NCBI GenBank assembly: GCA_002791435.1 | Contig: PFXB01000087.1 | Span: 1-6,593 of the forward strand | DNA from: a candidate division WWE3 bacterium CG_4_9_14_3_um_filter_43_9 | Lineage (GTDB): Bacteria; Patescibacteriota; CPR3; GCA-002780085 | Direction: 5' to 3' | DNA length: 6,593 bases | Shown: piece after piece, positions 6,226-6,593 of the stretch | How positions within the stretch are numbered: the first letter of the stretch is position 1 | Layout: each line of letters begins with the position of its first letter | Notes under the pieces: model-generated | The model's database searches: none | What the model saw: only the letters and a program-made list of their open reading frames with translations | What the model was told of the DNA's origin: nothing | Made by a program: the position numbers and the translations under genes

Positions 6226-6252
6226 GTCTTTAGGATACTTTTATTGTAAAAT
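6224..6252 (+). promoter_or_regulatory. Predicted promoter of the downstream lipid-kinase gene
   Basis: TTGTCT at 6224-6229 and TAAAAT at 6247-6252 are 17 bases apart; the -10 box matches consensus at five of six positions. The -35 box lies directly on the T-tract of the HU terminator, so the two units share these bases. The start would be near 6259, giving a leader of about 168 bases before the ATG at 6427. Confidence 0.5.
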
Positions 6253-6426
6253 ATTATGAGAATTAAAAGTATGTCGCTTAATTCAAGCTTGCTTGTTGAT
6301 GGATTTTATTGTTCGAGCGAGCCAAGGGCGAGTCGAGAACTACATACAGATAGACGGACATGGATGAATCGAATGATTATAAAAGTTACACAACGCGCAT
6401 AAGATCAAAGAGAAAGTAAAAAAACC
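6253..6426. other. Long leader before the lipid-kinase gene
   Basis: No convincing gene is seen here. The stretch contains an imperfect CAAGC/GCTTG palindrome near 6284-6295 and the G.A-rich hairpin at 6311-6340. The segment 6341-6426 is mostly A-rich. I recognise no known riboswitch or tRNA. No clear Shine-Dalgarno precedes the ATG at 6427; AGAGAAAG at 6409-6416 is the nearest purine run. Confidence 0.5.
6311..6340. repeat. Imperfect inverted repeat with two tandem G.A mismatch steps
   Basis: The outer arms GTTC (6311-6314) and GAAC (6337-6340) pair fully. The inner arms GCC (6321-6323) and GGC (6327-6329) close a three-base AAG loop. Between them GC (6317-6318) pairs with G6332 and C6334 if T6333 is bulged. 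On each side of this pair GA stands opposite GA (6315-6316 with 6335-6336; 6319-6320 with 6330-6331), the arrangement known to form sheared tandem G.A pairs. No T-tract follows, so it is not a standard terminator. It could be a structured RNA leader element, a dispersed repeat, or chance. Confidence 0.35.
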
Positions 6427-6593
6427 ATGCAACAGATAAAACAGAAACCCTTTCACAAAGGACACCATATTGTTTTTAAATTTGCCTGGGAAGGGATTGT
6501 TTATGCTTTCAATTCCCAGCCAAATCTGAAGGTTCATTTCTCTCTGGCGCTAATTGCTATTTTTTTTGGTTTTATCTTTCAGATTTCTTTGAC
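6427..6593 (+). CDS. dgkA: Diacylglycerol kinase / undecaprenol kinase family protein, 3' partial
   Basis: Members of this small integral-membrane kinase family (DAGK_prokar) phosphorylate diacylglycerol or, in Gram-positive-type bacteria, undecaprenol to feed the carrier-lipid pool for cell-wall synthesis. Only the first 55 codons are present; the gene runs off the right edge. What is visible fits the family's N-terminal half: FKFAWEGIVYAFNSQPNLKVHFSLALIA (17-44) matches the conserved pattern of an amphipathic helix with the WEG Glu (residue 22), the NLKVH turn (33-37) and the first membrane helix from about 38. The usual Glu in the turn before Asn is Gln31 here, a variation I believe also occurs in other members. 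The catalytic Glu/Asn motif of the second helix lies outside the window, so the substrate cannot be judged. The ATG at 6427 is the only start, because the frame is closed by TAA at 6400. Confidence 0.82.
   Translation, partial: MQQIKQKPFHKGHHIVFKFAWEGIVYAFNSQPNLKVHFSLALIAIFFGFIFQISL

Noticed and set aside
6300..6340. A tRNA-like T-arm suggested by GTTCGAGC at 6311-6318.
   Set aside because: The flanking five-base arms do not pair, and no acceptor stem, anticodon arm or D-arm can be drawn.
6256..6402. A 48-codon plus-strand frame (ATG at 6256, TAA at 6400) ahead of and in the same frame as the kinase gene, possibly a leader peptide.
   Set aside because: Its ATG lies at or before the predicted transcription start and just behind the -10 box, no Shine-Dalgarno precedes it, and the sequence has no recognisable pattern; it also runs through the hairpin at 6311-6340. 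Most likely chance.
1..6593. Search for CRISPR arrays, insertion sequences and direct tandem repeats.
   Set aside because: No regularly spaced direct repeats, transposase gene or terminal inverted repeats with target duplications were seen.

Overview
The window is a compact, entirely plus-strand stretch of bacterial chromosome of moderate, slightly AT-rich composition. It carries a dense DNA-repair/RNA-decay gene cluster followed by a nucleoid-protein gene. RecA, RecX, RNase Y and YmdB are recognisable by motif. All complete genes stop at TAA or TAG, and none reads through TGA, so nothing suggests a recoded genetic code. Gene sizes near the family minimum, very short intergenic gaps, AT-rich Gram-positive-type Shine-Dalgarno sites and the protein style are compatible with a Patescibacteria/CPR organism (Microgenomates-like) or a Firmicutes-related lineage. 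I favour the former, but this is an inference with only moderate confidence.

Layout. (1) Bases 2-409: the C-terminal part of an unrecognised protein whose 5' end lies outside the window; it looks like a zincin-type metallopeptidase fold with a degenerate HExxH motif. (2) 417-445: a sigma-70-type promoter, then recA, sppA, recX and rny (484-4726). They are separated by only 12, 8 and 2 bases and are presumably one transcript. (3) 4727-4910: a gap that holds two head-to-head REP-like palindromes with matching architecture. (4) ymdB (4911-5705). (5) 5706-5882: a gap with a good promoter and a very strong ribosome binding site, then a HU-family gene (5883-6155) closed by a clear intrinsic terminator (6189-6225). 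(6) A second promoter overlapping the tail of that terminator, a leader of about 170 bases with an unusual G.A-rich hairpin, and the first 55 codons of an undecaprenol/diacylglycerol kinase gene running off the right edge.

How the genes fit together. RecA is the strand-exchange recombinase and RecX its filament modulator. The unexpected member is SppA, a membrane-anchored Ser-Lys protease placed between them. RNase Y is the membrane-anchored endoribonuclease that starts mRNA decay, and YmdB is the metallophosphoesterase often encoded beside it. The order recA ... rny ymdB is the same as in Bacillus subtilis (recA, pbpX, rny, ymdB), so the block appears to be conserved, with a different membrane-associated gene occupying the space after recA. 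HU and the lipid kinase are separate transcription units.

I did not find a clearly novel multi-gene system. The items most worth a second look are the paired REP-like element, the altered metal-ligand residues in YmdB, the sppA insertion between recA and recX, the degenerate zincin motif in the first protein, and the tandem-G.A hairpin in the kinase leader.
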